This document shows, piece after piece, positions 54,923 through 63,022 of a DNA stretch of 64,000 nucleotides. The number at the start of each line of letters is the position of its first letter. The first letter of the stretch is position 1. Origin of the DNA: UBA3871 sp041797745 (GTDB lineage Bacteria; Bacillota; Clostridia; Peptostreptococcales; Anaerovoracaceae); NCBI GenBank assembly GCA_041797745.1, contig JBHBZU010000053.1, positions 3,588-67,587 of the forward strand, read 5' to 3'. The notes below the pieces were generated by a model. The model saw only the letters and a list, made by a program, of their open reading frames with translations. It did not search any database and was not told the DNA's origin. The position numbers and the translations under genes are program-made.

Positions 54923-54970
54923 AACATTGTCACCACCGTCACGGTTTGTCACGCAATAAAGTTTTTGCAG

Positions 54971-55096
54971 GGTGCAGGAGGCTTTTTTCAAAAAGCCGCA
55001 CCTGCCACTCGGAGAGCGCAAAACCTGCTTGCAGGTTGCATTTTTGATAGGCCTGCCTGTCAAAAGTGCTTTTGCGTTACTCTTGACAAGAGTAAC
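54971..55096. other. candidate oriT region upstream of the relaxase
   Basis: Three inverted repeats lie in a 126-base stretch just before the relaxase. GGTGC (54971-54975)/GCACC (54998-55002) enclose GGCTTTTT/AAAAAGCC. Next is AACCTGC/GCAGGTT (55022-55028, 55031-55037). Last is GTTACTCTT (55076-55084)/AAGAGTAAC (55088-55096). Position and structure fit a MOBV-type oriT. The nick site is not known. Confidence 0.5.
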
Positions 55097-55138
55097 AGAA
55101 CCGAGGACGGTCGTATTTAAGAGATTGGAGGTGTAATT

Positions 55139-56299
55139 ATGGAAAGAACGATAAGCGCAATGGTTGGCAAAGGCTCTGTAAATCACAACAGCCGCAAGTT
55201 CAAGGCTGAAAATGTTGACGGCAGTCGAACACGTTTGAACATCGATTATTGCAACGAAAACATCAAAGATGTGTATCACGAATTGTTTGACGAAGCGCTC
55301 GAAAGATACAACGAAAAACAGACAAGAGCCGACAGAAAAATAGAAAATTACTATGAAAAAATCAGAAATTCTAAGCAAGAAAAGCCGTTTCACGAGTTGA
55401 TTTTGCAGATAGGCGATAAAGAAAATATGAGTGCCGAAAGCGAAAACGGACGGCTTGCAATAGAGATTTTGGATAAATATTTTCAAGGTTTTCAAGAGAG
55501 AAATCCTAACTTAAAAGTGTTCTCTGCTCACTTGCACGCAGACGAGGCAACGCCACATTTGCACATTGATTTTGTCCCGTTCACAACCGGCAGCAAGCGT
55601 GGGCTTGATACAAGAGTGTCGCTCAAACAAGCACTTGCCGCACAAGGATTTAAGGGCGGAACTCGTGGAGATACCGAGTGGAATCAGTGGGTAAACGCAG
55701 AAAAATCGGCGCTTGCATTTGTTATGGAACGCTATGGAATCAAGTGGGAGCATAAAGGTACGCACGAGGAACGCTTATCCGTTATGGATTATAAAAAGCA
55801 GGAACGAACTGTGGAACTTGAAAAATTAGGTGCCGAAATCGAGAAAAAACAAACCGAATTTAACGCTCTGTCCGACAGAATATTGAATTATGACGAGGGT
55901 TTGGAACGCCTGCAAACGGTGGAAGAAATGCTCGATACCGCACCCGAATATCAACTGTCCGAACCGCAAGGCTTTATGACGGCAAAGGCGTACAAAACAA
56001 AAATTGCAGAGCCACTCATAGGCAAATTGAAGTCGCTGGTTAAAACGGCATTGGCTCGTTGCTTTGAGGCTTGGGACAATTATCACAGGCTGAATGTTAC
56101 CAACGCTAACCTGTATCGTGAAAACGAAATGCTGACGAAAATCAACAGCAAATTAAAATCCGAAAACGAAACTCTGCGTTCGGAAGTCAAGGATTACAAG
56201 CTGTTACGCAAGGTTTTCGGTCATAAACAGATAGACGATTTGCTTGAAAAAGCAAGAAATATCAAAGGTCAAAAGCGTGAAAAGCCACGCTCAAGATAA
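55139..56299 (+). CDS. MOBV-family relaxase (Pre/Mob)
   Basis: A 386-aa protein. The N-terminal relaxase domain (about 1-215) has the histidine motif HLHADEATPHLHIDFVP, the H-x-D-E-x-T-P-H-x-H signature of the MOBV/Pre family. The rest is an extended coiled coil (about 220-370). It nicks one strand at oriT and stays on the 5' end during transfer by a helper pore. The nucleophile is not identified. It starts at ATG 55,139 with GGAGGTG upstream. Nothing suggests a break. Confidence 0.9.
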   Translation: MERTISAMVGKGSVNHNSRKFKAENVDGSRTRLNIDYCNENIKDVYHELFDEALERYNEKQTRADRKIENYYEKIRNSKQEKPFHELILQIGDKENMSAESENGRLAIEILDKYFQGFQERNPNLKVFSAHLHADEATPHLHIDFVPFTTGSKRGLDTRVSLKQALAAQGFKGGTRGDTEWNQWVNAEKSALAFVMERYGIKWEHKGTHEERLSVMDYKKQERTVELEKLGAEIEKKQTEFNALSDRILNYDEGLERLQTVEEMLDTAPEYQLSEPQGFMTAKAYKTKIAEPLIGKLKSLVKTALARCFEAWDNYHRLNVTNANLYRENEMLTKINSKLKSENETLRSEVKDYKLLRKVFGHKQIDDLLEKARNIKGQKREKPRSR

Positions 56300-56323
56300 A
56301 TAAATTTATGGAGGTAAAACAAA

Positions 56324-56707
56324 ATGACAAACACAATTTTTGAACAATCGGGCGGTACTTACACACAGGTCGGCGAGTTTATGTTACCCGACTTATCCTT
56401 ACCAGCGGAAGAAAAAACACAGGCACATATCAGCGTGTGGGCATTGAGGCATAAACGATATTTAAAACAAAATCATGAGGTGATTTATTACAACCTGCTC
56501 ACAAGCGGTAAGCTTAATAACTACATTGCCGACATTGAAAGCCAAGCGCAACACCTTTTTTCTCGGTTGGTAAAAGACTTAGCCGAAAAAGAAAATATAG
56601 CCGAAGAACTCAAAGCAACCGATATGATGCTATGGGTGCGGAAAATGAACAATATCCGTAACCGAGCAACAGAAATAGTAAATGCAGAAATAATTTATAC
56701 GGTATAA
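56324..56707 (+). CDS. tnpV: TnpV family transposon protein (intact)
   Basis: A 127-aa protein. The core ISVWALRHKRYLKQNHEVIYYNLLTSGKLNNYIADIESQAQ and the end WVRKMNNIRNRATEIVNAEIIYTV match the broken copy at 39,434 in both halves. The role of TnpV in its elements is unknown. GGAGG is upstream. A hairpin with a GAAA loop (56,717-56,738) follows, which probably terminates the mobility genes before the cargo operon. Confidence 0.85.
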   Translation: MTNTIFEQSGGTYTQVGEFMLPDLSLPAEEKTQAHISVWALRHKRYLKQNHEVIYYNLLTSGKLNNYIADIESQAQHLFSRLVKDLAEKENIAEELKATDMMLWVRKMNNIRNRATEIVNAEIIYTV

Positions 56708-56716
56708 ACAAAGCGG

Positions 56717-56738
56717 CGGCAGGGAGAAATCTCTGCCG
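56717..56738 (+). terminator. TnpV-associated hairpin with GNRA loop (copy 2)
   Basis: CGGCAGGGA (56717-56725), loop GAAA, TCTCTGCCG (56730-56738, one G-U). TTATTGTTTT follows. Confidence 0.65.
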
Positions 56739-56748
56739 TTATTGTTTT

Positions 56749-56838
56749 GGTCAATTGACCATCAATAAAAGCCTTAGCAAAAATGCTATATATTTTTACA
56801 TTTTGTATATTGACCAATGAGCGATTTTATGATATAAT
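56749..56838 (+). promoter_or_regulatory. cargo operon promoter with a palindromic operator
   Basis: GGTCAATTGACC (56749-56760) is a perfect 12-bp palindrome. The half-site ATTGACC recurs 55 bases later (56809-56815) and contains the -35 TTGACC (56810-56815). The -10 TATAAT is at 56,833-56,838, exactly 17 bases away. A regulator binding both sites could control the methyltransferase gene. Confidence 0.65.
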
Positions 56839-56860
56839 TTATCAAAATGGAGGGGCTGTT

Positions 56861-59800
56861 ATGGAACTTAATAAACTTGAGCAATCGTTCAAACTCAATC
56901 ATTTTAACACAGAAGATGATATAAAAATCCACTTTCATTCTGATATTGTGAAACCCTTATTGGAAAAAGTAAATCCTATGATGGCAAGTCAATATAGAAG
57001 TGAAGATAATCTTTTAGCTGGCGGGAGAACTGACGCAACATTCCAAAACATTTCATTTGAATTAAAAAAATACAAGTATTTTCAAAATGTCAACGGAGTA
57101 AATGAAGCTTTATATGGCAGGAGTGACAAAGACCACGGCTTGTATGATTACATTATTAGTAATGCTGGAATCTCTGGTAGTGAAACTATAGATGCAATGA
57201 AGTTTAAGTTGTTGAACAGTATAGGTGTAGGTTTTGATGGCAATACATTTATTTTTGCCCGTTTCGTACCTTCTCCTACTTTTCAAAAGATAAACACTGA
57301 TAAACTGAAAATTGATATTGATATAAGTCTGTCGGTTTCTTTTAATTACGAAGTTAAAGATTTCGCATCTGGATTAAAACGTTTAGCTTTGCTTTTAAAG
57401 CAGCAAGATAAAATCGCATTAAACAAAAAAAATCTTATCTCCATCATTAATCCTAAAAGTCCATTTGTTCGCAAAAGTATTAAGACGATTTATGATGAGT
57501 TGCAGTTTAATCTTAATGATTTAAATGGTAGTACTCGTGTTCGTACATTATACAAAGAGTGGGATCGTGTTTTTGGAACGATGTATGGAGAAGACGATGA
57601 AGCTACTTCTTTCACAGAGGTTTCATCTGTTATAAAAGAAACATACGGATACCGTGAGGATGTAACTATTGATAGTAAAGTGTATCTGTTTGCACTTCAA
57701 ACGTTTTTTAATATGTTTTTGAAGTTGCTAATATATTCATTCCTCGCTCAGCTTGTAAGTCCTACATTTAAGGCTGAGAGCTTAACAAAACCTCAGATTG
57801 ATAAACTTTTTGATGGCGAACTTAATAAATATGAATCACTTGTAAATAATTTCTTTGAATCGCACTTTATGGAATGGTTTACCTATACTTGTTCAGAAAG
57901 TAAATTTGACACTACAGTAGTTAACAATATACTTGATGTAGTCAATCAATTTGATTTAAGTACTTACATACTTAAGCCAGAAGAAATTCAAGATATTTTA
58001 CAAGAAGTTTATATGGAGTTGATTCCGGCTGAAATGCGTCATTTGATGGGAGAATATTTTTCGCCGGATTGGATTGTTGAACACGCTCTTGATTTGGTAG
58101 GATATAAGGGTGATATTGAAAAAACATTAATTGATCCAACCGCAGGATCGGGAACATTTTTAACACACGCTATAAAGCGTATAGTATCAAATGCCGATGG
58201 AAAATTATCAAGAAATGATATTGATAAAATAACGCAAAATGTTATTGGCTTTGATATAAATCCTATTTCTGTTGTTTCTGCAAAAGCAAACTACATTCTC
58301 GCAGTGTTTTCTTCTTGCGATGATGCAGTATTTGAAGATTTTGCCGATCCCATTAACGTTCCAATTTATATTGCGGACTCGATACTTTCGCCAGTAGTTT
58401 ACACCGAAGAAAGCGAATTGACTTTATCAATTGATACATCTGTAGGAAAATTTCAAATACCCAAATTTGAAGATTATAGTTTGGCAAGTGAATTTCTAAA
58501 AATTTTAAGCAAGAACATTGATGATAAATGTGATTTTGAAATTTTCTGGAACACTGTCGAAAATCGATTTGTCGATACTCAATACAAAAATGTTGTAGAA
58601 GAACTTTTTGATAGACTATATACTTTACATAGGGCGGGCAATGACTCTTTCTGGCCTATTATTCTGCGTAACAGCTTTGCGCCAATTCTTATTGGAAATA
58701 AATTTGATTTTGTTGTAGGCAATCCTCCTTGGATTGCTTGGAAATCAATGAGCAAAAGTTATCGTGAAGGAACACTGGAAATTTGGAAAAGTTATGGTAT
58801 ATTTGAGAAAAACGCATATGATAAGAAGACAACCCACGATGATTTTGGAATAGCTGTAACATATGTTGCTGTTGATAAGTACTTGAAGAACAATGGAAAT
58901 ATGGTGTTTTTATTGCCAGCCTCTTTCCTAAAATCAACTAAAGGTGGCGAAGGTTTTAGGAAACTCTCAATTACTCGATTTGGACAAAATGTTCCTTTCA
59001 GGATTGATGCGGTTGATGATTTTTCAAATGTAAAGTTATTTACCATTCCTACTATTGCAATCAAAATTATTAAAGGTGTCGAAATGGTATATCCAATGAA
59101 TGCCTATAAAGTGTGGGAGCAAATAGGGAAAAAGACACCGATTGATTCTCACGCAAAATGGAATGAAGTGACAAAGAAATTGCGTTTTGAAATCCTTTCA
59201 GCGCAGCCTGTTGATGGTAATGATAAACAGTCTTCTTGGTTGACGTTACCCGATATGGAATTTGCCAATAAAGTTCTTGATTCTTCAAAACCACGATACT
59301 ACAGTGGAAGAAAGGGTATAGAACCTGCTGGTGCTAAAGGTGTATATCTTTTAAAGAAACCTATCAAATGTCGTGATGGTCTTATGCTTATTGAAAACTG
59401 TATAGAAAGACAACGACGCAAAGATTTTCTTAAAAAGGGCGTTCATAAAGATAAAGTTGAAGAAACTTACATATTTCCAATGCTTGGCGGAAGAAACATT
59501 GCTAAATGGCAGGTTAAATCTAACGAATATATTTTGGTGCCACACACTGCAAAACATAAGTACGGTATCCCCGTAAAAGAGTTGGTAAAAACAGCTCCTA
59601 AAACTAATGATTGGTTAAACTTCTATCACGATGAACTATTAGCGAGTCGCATTCAAAATGGGAAATTCTTCAACGCTAATAAACAACCGTATTATCGATT
59701 AGACAATGTAGGAGAATATACTTATGCTCCGTATAAAGTTTTGTGGAAAGAACAAACTGGTAGTATGTCTGCCGTTGTAGTCGGTTCATATCTTGAATCT

Positions 59801-60148
59801 ATTCCAGATGCTGACAAGAACTTATTTAGTGAAGACAAAACGATAGTTGTTGATTCGAAAGTTCTTATGCTTGGCTTAAACAATATTGATGAGGCACATT
59901 ATGTTTGCGGTATAATTAATGCTACAGATATTGTTAACATTATTGATGGGTATGCTATATCAACTAATAGAGGAGTTGATGTGTTGAAATACTTAGCCAT
60001 TCCAAAATTTGATTCGGATAATCAACTACACAAAAAAATAGCTGAGTATTCTAAAAATATACATAATGCTTTCAAAAATAATGCTAATGCGAATGTTTGC
60101 GAACTGGAAGCGTTACTTAATATCGCAGTGAGGAAAATATTTGAATAA
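56861..60148 (+). CDS. type IIG-like restriction-modification enzyme (PD-(D/E)xK nuclease + N6-adenine methyltransferase)
   Basis: A 1095-aa protein. Residues ~58-69 carry D58, E67 and K69 in the stretch GGRTDATFQ...FELKK, the D-Xn-E-x-K pattern of a PD-(D/E)xK nuclease. After a long helical region come methyltransferase motif I, DPTAGSGTFL (about 425-434), and motif IV, NPPW (about 621-624), the mark of N6-adenine methylases of the Eco57I/type IIG group. The last ~350 residues probably hold the target recognition domain. Such enzymes cut and methylate DNA with one polypeptide. I use ATG 56,861 after GGAGGGG. The downstream ATPase gene is 27 bases away, so they form an operon. It is AT-rich and fits the element. 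Confidence 0.82.
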   Translation: MELNKLEQSFKLNHFNTEDDIKIHFHSDIVKPLLEKVNPMMASQYRSEDNLLAGGRTDATFQNISFELKKYKYFQNVNGVNEALYGRSDKDHGLYDYIISNAGISGSETIDAMKFKLLNSIGVGFDGNTFIFARFVPSPTFQKINTDKLKIDIDISLSVSFNYEVKDFASGLKRLALLLKQQDKIALNKKNLISIINPKSPFVRKSIKTIYDELQFNLNDLNGSTRVRTLYKEWDRVFGTMYGEDDEATSFTEVSSVIKETYGYREDVTIDSKVYLFALQTFFNMFLKLLIYSFLAQLVSPTFKAESLTKPQIDKLFDGELNKYESLVNNFFESHFMEWFTYTCSESKFDTTVVNNILDVVNQFDLSTYILKPEEIQDILQEVYMELIPAEMRHLMGEYFSPDWIVEHALDLVGYKGDIEKTLIDPTAGSGTFLTHAIKRIVSNADGKLSRNDIDKITQNVIGFDINPISVVSAKANYILAVFSSCDDAVFEDFADPINVPIYIADSILSPVVYTEESELTLSIDTSVGKFQIPKFEDYSLASEFLKILSKNIDDKCDFEIFWNTVENRFVDTQYKNVVEELFDRLYTLHRAGNDSFWPIILRNSFAPILIGNKFDFVVGNPPWIAWKSMSKSYREGTLEIWKSYGIFEKNAYDKKTTHDDFGIAVTYVAVDKYLKNNGNMVFLLPASFLKSTKGGEGFRKLSITRFGQNVPFRIDAVDDFSNVKLFTIPTIAIKIIKGVEMVYPMNAYKVWEQIGKKTPIDSHAKWNEVTKKLRFEILSAQPVDGNDKQSSWLTLPDMEFANKVLDSSKPRYYSGRKGIEPAGAKGVYLLKKPIKCRDGLMLIENCIERQRRKDFLKKGVHKDKVEETYIFPMLGGRNIAKWQVKSNEYILVPHTAKHKYGIPVKELVKTAPKTNDWLNFYHDELLASRIQNGKFFNANKQPYYRLDNVGEYTYAPYKVLWKEQTGSMSAVVVGSYLESIPDADKNLFSEDKTIVVDSKVLMLGLNNIDEAHYVCGIINATDIVNIIDGYAISTNRGVDVLKYLAIPKFDSDNQLHKKIAEYSKNIHNAFKNNANANVCELEALLNIAVRKIFE

Positions 60149-60175
60149 ATTAAGCAAAAGGAACGAGGTGGTTCG

Positions 60176-62749
60176 ATGTTTGAAAATGGATTGCAGTATG
60201 TCCGCTCTGATTTTCACCTACATACAAATAAGGATAAGGAGTTCACATATACTGGCGAACAGAATTCTTTTGTAAACGATTATGTTTCTGCACTAAAAGA
60301 AGCCAATATAAGTGTCGGTGTAATTACAAATCATAATAAATTTGATATCGATGAATATAAGGCTATTCGTAAGGCTGCAAAAAAGCAAGATATATTCATT
60401 CTACCGGGAGTGGAGTTAACTATCAAAGAAGGGGCAAACGGTATTCACACACTCATTGCGTTTAATCCGGATGAATGGCTTGAGGGTGGAAACAATCATA
60501 TTCAAACATTTTTGACAGCCGCATTTGCTACCGTACGTAATCCTGAAAACCGTAATACGAAAAGTGTGTATGACTTAAAAAATGTTTTTGAGAAGTTAGA
60601 CGCCTACGGACGAGATTATTTTATCATATTTGCTCACGTTGATCAAAATAGCGGTTTATTCAGTGAATGTAAGGGCGGATTGCTTGAATCTTTGGCTGGT
60701 TTTGCGTCTTTTAGAAAACGCGTTCTTGGCTTGCAAAAATCCAGAACACGTGATAATCTCGCTAAATTTGAGCGGTGTTGTGGTTATTTACCTGCCTTGG
60801 TTGAGGGATCTGATCCTAAAACCATTACAGATATAGGCAAGGGAGATAAATGTACATATTTGAAAGTTGGTGAATATTCATATTCTGCAATTAAATTTGC
60901 ATTACAAGATTATAGAGACAGAGTTAGTGAAAACATCCCCGATAACAAGCACGGTTTTATAGAGTCAATATCATTTCAAGGTGGAAAGTTCGATGGACAA
61001 ACAATAATGTTTTCTCGTGAGCTGAACACACTTATTGGCATAAGGGGCAGTGGAAAATCCTCTGTTTTAGAAGTTGTCCGATATGTTTTGGATCTCCCAG
61101 CTCAAATGGACAAAGAATATAAAGAATCTCTCGTTAAAAATGTCTTTGGTTCTGGCGGAAAAGCAACATTAAGTGTAATAGACAAACACGGCAAGCGATA
61201 TTTTGTCAGTCGAATATTTGGAGAACGGATAAATGTTCTTGACGAGAATGGTAATGACTTAAATATAAATCCGATCAGTTTGTTCGATGGAGTTCAATAT
61301 TTTGGTCAAAAAGATCTATCCAGCAGTGCAGATCACGAAAATGGTCTGTTGGAAAAATTGATTAGTGGCAGAATTGGTAAACCCTCTAATTTGGATAGCT
61401 GTGTAAATGAATTGGTTAGAACAGTAGAGCAGTTGCTGGATGTGAGCAAAATTCCACAGCAAATGACCGAAGTTACAACACTGCAAACCGAACTTGAGCA
61501 TAAACTCTCGATTTTTGAAGAAAAAGGTGTGGCGGAAAAACTAAAAAAACAAAGTGGGTACGCTACAGACACCACAAAACTTGATGCGGTAAAAAATAGA
61601 ATAGATGCTATTTTGCGTGATATTCGTAATGCTTTTTCAAAGAACGCTGTCGCATCAAACGCTTTGGACGGATACTGTAGTGACTTTAATAAAGACATAC
61701 TTGATGATGTTTTTGTGGTATTGTCGCTAATAGACGCTCAACTTACACAAATTGGTTCTTGCATTGCAGAAATTGAAAAACAATACAGTTGTATGAAAGA
61801 CATCATATCCCATCTGAAAGAGCGAACTAATAGTTTGGCAGATGAATTCGCTGAAATTAAAAGAGAGATCAAAGACGAGACTTTGGATGTTGATAGTTTT
61901 GTCAGGATGACTGCTGAGTTGCAAAAAACCAAAGAAAAACTAAAGCAATTAAGCGAAGAAGCATCCTCCAAATCAAAAATAGAAGCGTCATTTACTAAGG
62001 CAATAAGAGAGCGTAATGATGCTCTGTTGACGACCTATAACGATTATAAGGCTGAAACCGACCGTATTAATCAAAATCAAACCGAACTAAGAATTGAAAT
62101 CACATTCAAAGGTAATCGTGAGGGCTTCAAGTCTCAACTGAAAAATGATTTTAAGGGAACGGGAATATCAGACGCTAAATATCAAGCAATTAGCGATGCC
62201 TTTACTGATTATGCGGCGATTATAGAAGATTGGATTATTTGTGATGGTAACAAGCTGAAAAGCATTGTTACTTCCGGCGAATATGTAAAATTGGAAGATA
62301 AACTTCGTAGTCAATATGAAGAATTGTTGAGCAGACAAGTCGAAAACAAAGTTGATATTTATTACCACAGTAAACTGTTGCGACAACACTCTATTGGACA
62401 ACGAGCATCGGCTCTTATACTGTTTATATTGACACAAGATGATAATGATATTATCTTCATTGATCAACCGGAAGATGACCTTGATAATAAGGTGATCTAT
62501 GACGAAGTCATTACCGCTATTACACAGAAAAAACCTTATATGCAGTTTATATTTGCCACGCATAATGCAAATATTCCTGTGCTTGGCGATTCCGAAAGGG
62601 TGTTGGTCGTCGAGTTTCAAGGAACAAAAATTGATGTAGCCCAAGGAAACATAGATCTGGATTCTACACACAAGCAAATTGTTGACATAATGGAGGGCGG
62701 TAAAGAGGCATTTAATAAGAGACAGCTTATCTATACTTCTTGGAGTTAA
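60176..62749 (+). CDS. PHP-domain SMC-like ATPase (TrlF-like)
   Basis: An 857-aa protein. The N-terminal PHP phosphoesterase domain (~1-265) has SDFHLHT (His 14, 16), TNHN, PGVELT, IHTLIAF and FAHVDQ, the metal ligands of the fold. An ABC/SMC-type ATPase follows: Walker A GIRGSGKSS (about 288-296), a coiled-coil middle (about 390-700), a signature-like GQRASA, Walker B IIFIDQPEDDLDN (Asp 763, Glu 766) and switch-His FATHNANI. This domain order fits what annotation calls TrlF-family AAA-like ATPases. I infer a nuclease or phosphodiesterase controlled by an ATPase sensor, coupled to the methyltransferase upstream. AACGAGGTGG precedes the ATG. Confidence 0.82.
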   Translation: MFENGLQYVRSDFHLHTNKDKEFTYTGEQNSFVNDYVSALKEANISVGVITNHNKFDIDEYKAIRKAAKKQDIFILPGVELTIKEGANGIHTLIAFNPDEWLEGGNNHIQTFLTAAFATVRNPENRNTKSVYDLKNVFEKLDAYGRDYFIIFAHVDQNSGLFSECKGGLLESLAGFASFRKRVLGLQKSRTRDNLAKFERCCGYLPALVEGSDPKTITDIGKGDKCTYLKVGEYSYSAIKFALQDYRDRVSENIPDNKHGFIESISFQGGKFDGQTIMFSRELNTLIGIRGSGKSSVLEVVRYVLDLPAQMDKEYKESLVKNVFGSGGKATLSVIDKHGKRYFVSRIFGERINVLDENGNDLNINPISLFDGVQYFGQKDLSSSADHENGLLEKLISGRIGKPSNLDSCVNELVRTVEQLLDVSKIPQQMTEVTTLQTELEHKLSIFEEKGVAEKLKKQSGYATDTTKLDAVKNRIDAILRDIRNAFSKNAVASNALDGYCSDFNKDILDDVFVVLSLIDAQLTQIGSCIAEIEKQYSCMKDIISHLKERTNSLADEFAEIKREIKDETLDVDSFVRMTAELQKTKEKLKQLSEEASSKSKIEASFTKAIRERNDALLTTYNDYKAETDRINQNQTELRIEITFKGNREGFKSQLKNDFKGTGISDAKYQAISDAFTDYAAIIEDWIICDGNKLKSIVTSGEYVKLEDKLRSQYEELLSRQVENKVDIYYHSKLLRQHSIGQRASALILFILTQDDNDIIFIDQPEDDLDNKVIYDEVITAITQKKPYMQFIFATHNANIPVLGDSERVLVVEFQGTKIDVAQGNIDLDSTHKQIVDIMEGGKEAFNKRQLIYTSWS

Positions 62750-62763
62750 ATTTTCGCCACTCG

Positions 62764-62782
62764 TGGCAACGAAATGGCAACA
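62764..62782. repeat. integrase-type arm repeats, right end
   Basis: TGGCAACGAAATGGCAACA, one base different from the left copy at 50,636. It lies 100 bases inside attR. Confidence 0.6.
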
Positions 62783-62882
62783 AAAAATCGGATAGCGTAT
62801 GCTTTACCGATAATTCAAATAATATAAATACTCTCTGATAAATTTCATAAACAAATGCGTTTAAGATTGATTTACAGGGAGC

Positions 62883-62893
62883 GAGTGGGAATA
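62883..62893. repeat. attR, direct repeat
   Basis: GAGTGGGAATA, followed by G, so the reconstructed guaA would end GAG TGG GAA TAG. It is the right boundary of the element. Confidence 0.75.
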
Positions 62894-62942
62894 GCTAAAA
62901 ACAGGCTGTAAAGCCTTATAAATAGCCGTTTTGTGAGCGTTG

Positions 62943-62963
62943 TGCTTGCAAAATGCTTGCAAA
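62943..62963. repeat. tandem TGCTTGCAAA repeat right of attR
   Basis: TGCTTGCAAA occurs at 62,943-62,952 and at 62,954-62,963. It differs from the TGGCAAC repeats of the first element and has the same look as integrase arm sites. Confidence 0.5.
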
Positions 62964-62980
62964 TAAAATCATTGTAAATA

Positions 62981-63018
62981 AAAACGCTAATCGGTATGTA
63001 TTGACTGATTAGCGTTTT
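62981..63018. terminator. terminator of the EcsC-family gene
   Basis: AAAACGCTAATC (62981-62992) pairs with GATTAGCGTTTT (63007-63018), 12 bp with A/T-rich flanks. Confidence 0.85.
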
Positions 63019-63022
63019 ACTT

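Larger units (their letters stand above)
50566..62893. mobile_element. 12.3-kb mobilizable element integrated at the 3' end of guaA
   Basis: An 11-bp direct repeat GAGTGGGAATA lies at 50,566-50,576 (inside guaA) and at 62,883-62,893. TGGCAACAAAATGGCAACA (50,636-50,654) and TGGCAACGAAATGGCAACA (62,764-62,782) recur just inside both ends, in the same orientation. Between them lie regulator, excisionase, integrase, MobC, RepA-like, relaxase and TnpV genes, and a two-gene cargo operon. No conjugation-pore genes are seen, so it is mobilizable rather than self-transmissible. The integrase carries an in-frame stop, so excision probably needs help. Confidence 0.85.

Noticed and set aside
57972..62677. 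Several short open frames on the minus strand within the cargo genes
   Set aside because: They have no ribosome sites, no recognisable motifs and lie entirely inside strongly supported plus-strand genes.
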